Of a DNA stretch of 64,000 bases, positions 63,210-64,000 are shown piece by piece (the stretch's first letter is position 1; the number at the start of each line of letters is the position of its first letter). Source of the DNA: Shouchella tritolerans (lineage in GTDB: Bacteria > Bacillota > Bacilli > Bacillales > Bacillaceae_D); NCBI RefSeq assembly GCF_025770735.1, contig NZ_JAODPB010000002.1:620001-684000 (forward strand). The letters are read 5' to 3'. The notes beneath the pieces were generated by a model. It searched no databases and was not told where the DNA came from. It saw nothing but the letters and a program-made list of their open reading frames with translations. A program made the position numbers and the translations under genes.

Positions 63210-64000
63210 TTAAAGCGTCTCTCCGTTTGTTTCAATCACGGTTTGATACCAATAAAAACTGTCTTTTTTGATTCTTTTCCGTGAGCCGTTCCCATCGTTG
63301 TCGATATCGACATAGATGAAGCCATAACGTTTTTCCATTTCAGCTGAAGAGCAACTAACAATATCAATCGGTCCCCACGCACAATAAGCAAAAACGTCTA
63401 CCCCATCTTTCAGCGCTTCTTTTATTTGTGCAAGATGCGCAGCTAAATAGGAAATACGGTAATCGTCATGAACGCTCCCATTCTCAAGCTTGTCATACAT
63501 GCCAAAACCATTTTCTGCAATCATGATCGGTACTTGGTAACGATCATAGTATTGACATAATGCGTGATACAAGCCTTTTGGATCAACGGCCCAGCCCCAT
63601 GGATTGGCTTTAAGATGTGGGTTTTGGCTTACGTCGATCGGATTCATCCCATTCTTTTTTGCGGAAACCATGGAAGAATAGTAGTAGGAAATGGCGAGAA
63701 AATCCATTGTATTCGCTTTTAAGATAGGCGCATCTCCTACTTGTTCATTTAGTTCAATTCTGTTTTCTTGAAAGAAACGTCTCATATAACGAGGGTATTC
63801 TCCCCTAAATTGAACGTCTGTAAAGAAATACTGGAGGCGATTTCGTTTCATGGCCAGCACGACATCATCTGGATGGCAACTCTCTGGATAGGCGGTACAA
63901 TCTGCTAACATCGTCCCCATCTGAAAATCAGGACTTACCTCTCGCGCCTTTTTGACAATAAGAGCAGAGGCAACCATTTGGTTGTGAACAGCTTGATACC
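63210..64000 (-). CDS. 6-phospho-beta-glucosidase, GH1, 5' end outside window
   Basis: C-terminal 262 residues of a second GH1 enzyme; the frame is open to the window edge (Y-Q-A-V-H-N-Q-M...). Nucleophile Glu in MIAENGFGMYD and phosphate signature [20 protein letters not shown] are present; the acid/base site lies outside. It has clear relatedness to the 61676 copy, 91 bp downstream, so the pair arose by tandem duplication or joint acquisition. The promoter lies outside the window. Confidence 0.92.
   Translation of the reverse strand, partial: YQAVHNQMVASALIVKKAREVSPDFQMGTMLADCTAYPESCHPDDVVLAMKRNRLQYFFTDVQFRGEYPRYMRRFFQENRIELNEQVGDAPILKANTMDFLAISYYYSSMVSAKKNGMNPIDVSQNPHLKANPWGWAVDPKGLYHALCQYYDRYQVPIMIAENGFGMYDKLENGSVHDDYRISYLAAHLAQIKEALKDGVDVFAYCAWGPIDIVSCSSAEMEKRYGFIYVDIDNDGNGSRKRIKKDSFYWYQTVIETNGETL

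Overview
The window looks like a chromosomal segment of an alkaliphilic, endospore-forming Bacillaceae, closest in character to Shouchella (Bacillus) clausii. The grounds are Bacillus-type ribosome binding sites, frequent TTG/GTG starts, Bacillus orthologues throughout (YkoEDC, MccAB, YeeI, YtvI, ParEC, SigY-Yxl, SpoIISA/B), and a MotB-type stator whose V37, A40, G42, Q43 and Q46 are, as I recall, the residues tied to dual Na+/H+ use in B. clausii. The species name is an inference.

Layout. 0-5 kb (+): end of a HAD hydrolase, a TPP riboswitch with terminator driving ykoEDC (thiamine-precursor ECF transporter), mpg, and a LOG-family gene. 5-8.3 kb (-): a secreted NlpC/P60 cell-wall hydrolase with a WalR box, and a TetR/GNAT operon with an operator palindrome. 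8.4-13.8 kb (+): two luciferase-like oxidoreductases flanking a SpoIISA-SpoIISB toxin-antitoxin pair, then mccA-mccB. 14-21.3 kb (+): Fur-controlled hmoA and the complete petrobactin set asbABCDEF. 21.4-29 kb: gmhB-type phosphatase, dsdA, exoA, yeeI, an EamA transporter, a MIP18 protein, and an NSS transporter with its 38-residue MetS-like subunit.

About 29.4-46.9 kb is a looser, accessory-like region. Regulator-plus-target pairs (AraC, PadR/DUF4188, TetR/unknown, MerR/lipase) alternate with long gene-poor gaps and decayed genes (CYTH domain, alpha/beta-hydrolase, unidentified pieces). It holds a sigY operon in permuted order (yxlE-yxlF-yxlG-sigY-yxlC-yxlD) behind a SigY-type promoter.

46.9-64 kb returns to dense core genes: a GPP34/GOLPH3-like protein, YitT, the flagellar stator, YtvI, a YteA-like protein, DUF2200, parE-parC with a LexA box, a CoA-binding protein, an OpuF/EgtU-like ABC transporter with permease fused to binding protein, a 2,4-dienoyl-CoA-reductase-like SDR, and two tandem GH1 6-phospho-beta-glucosidases, the last cut by the window end.

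Common themes are iron (petrobactin plus haem degradation under Fur), sulfur/one-carbon and thiamine supply, osmolyte or betaine-like uptake, and cell-envelope maintenance (WalR, SigY). No rRNA, tRNA, CRISPR array or intact insertion sequence was seen.
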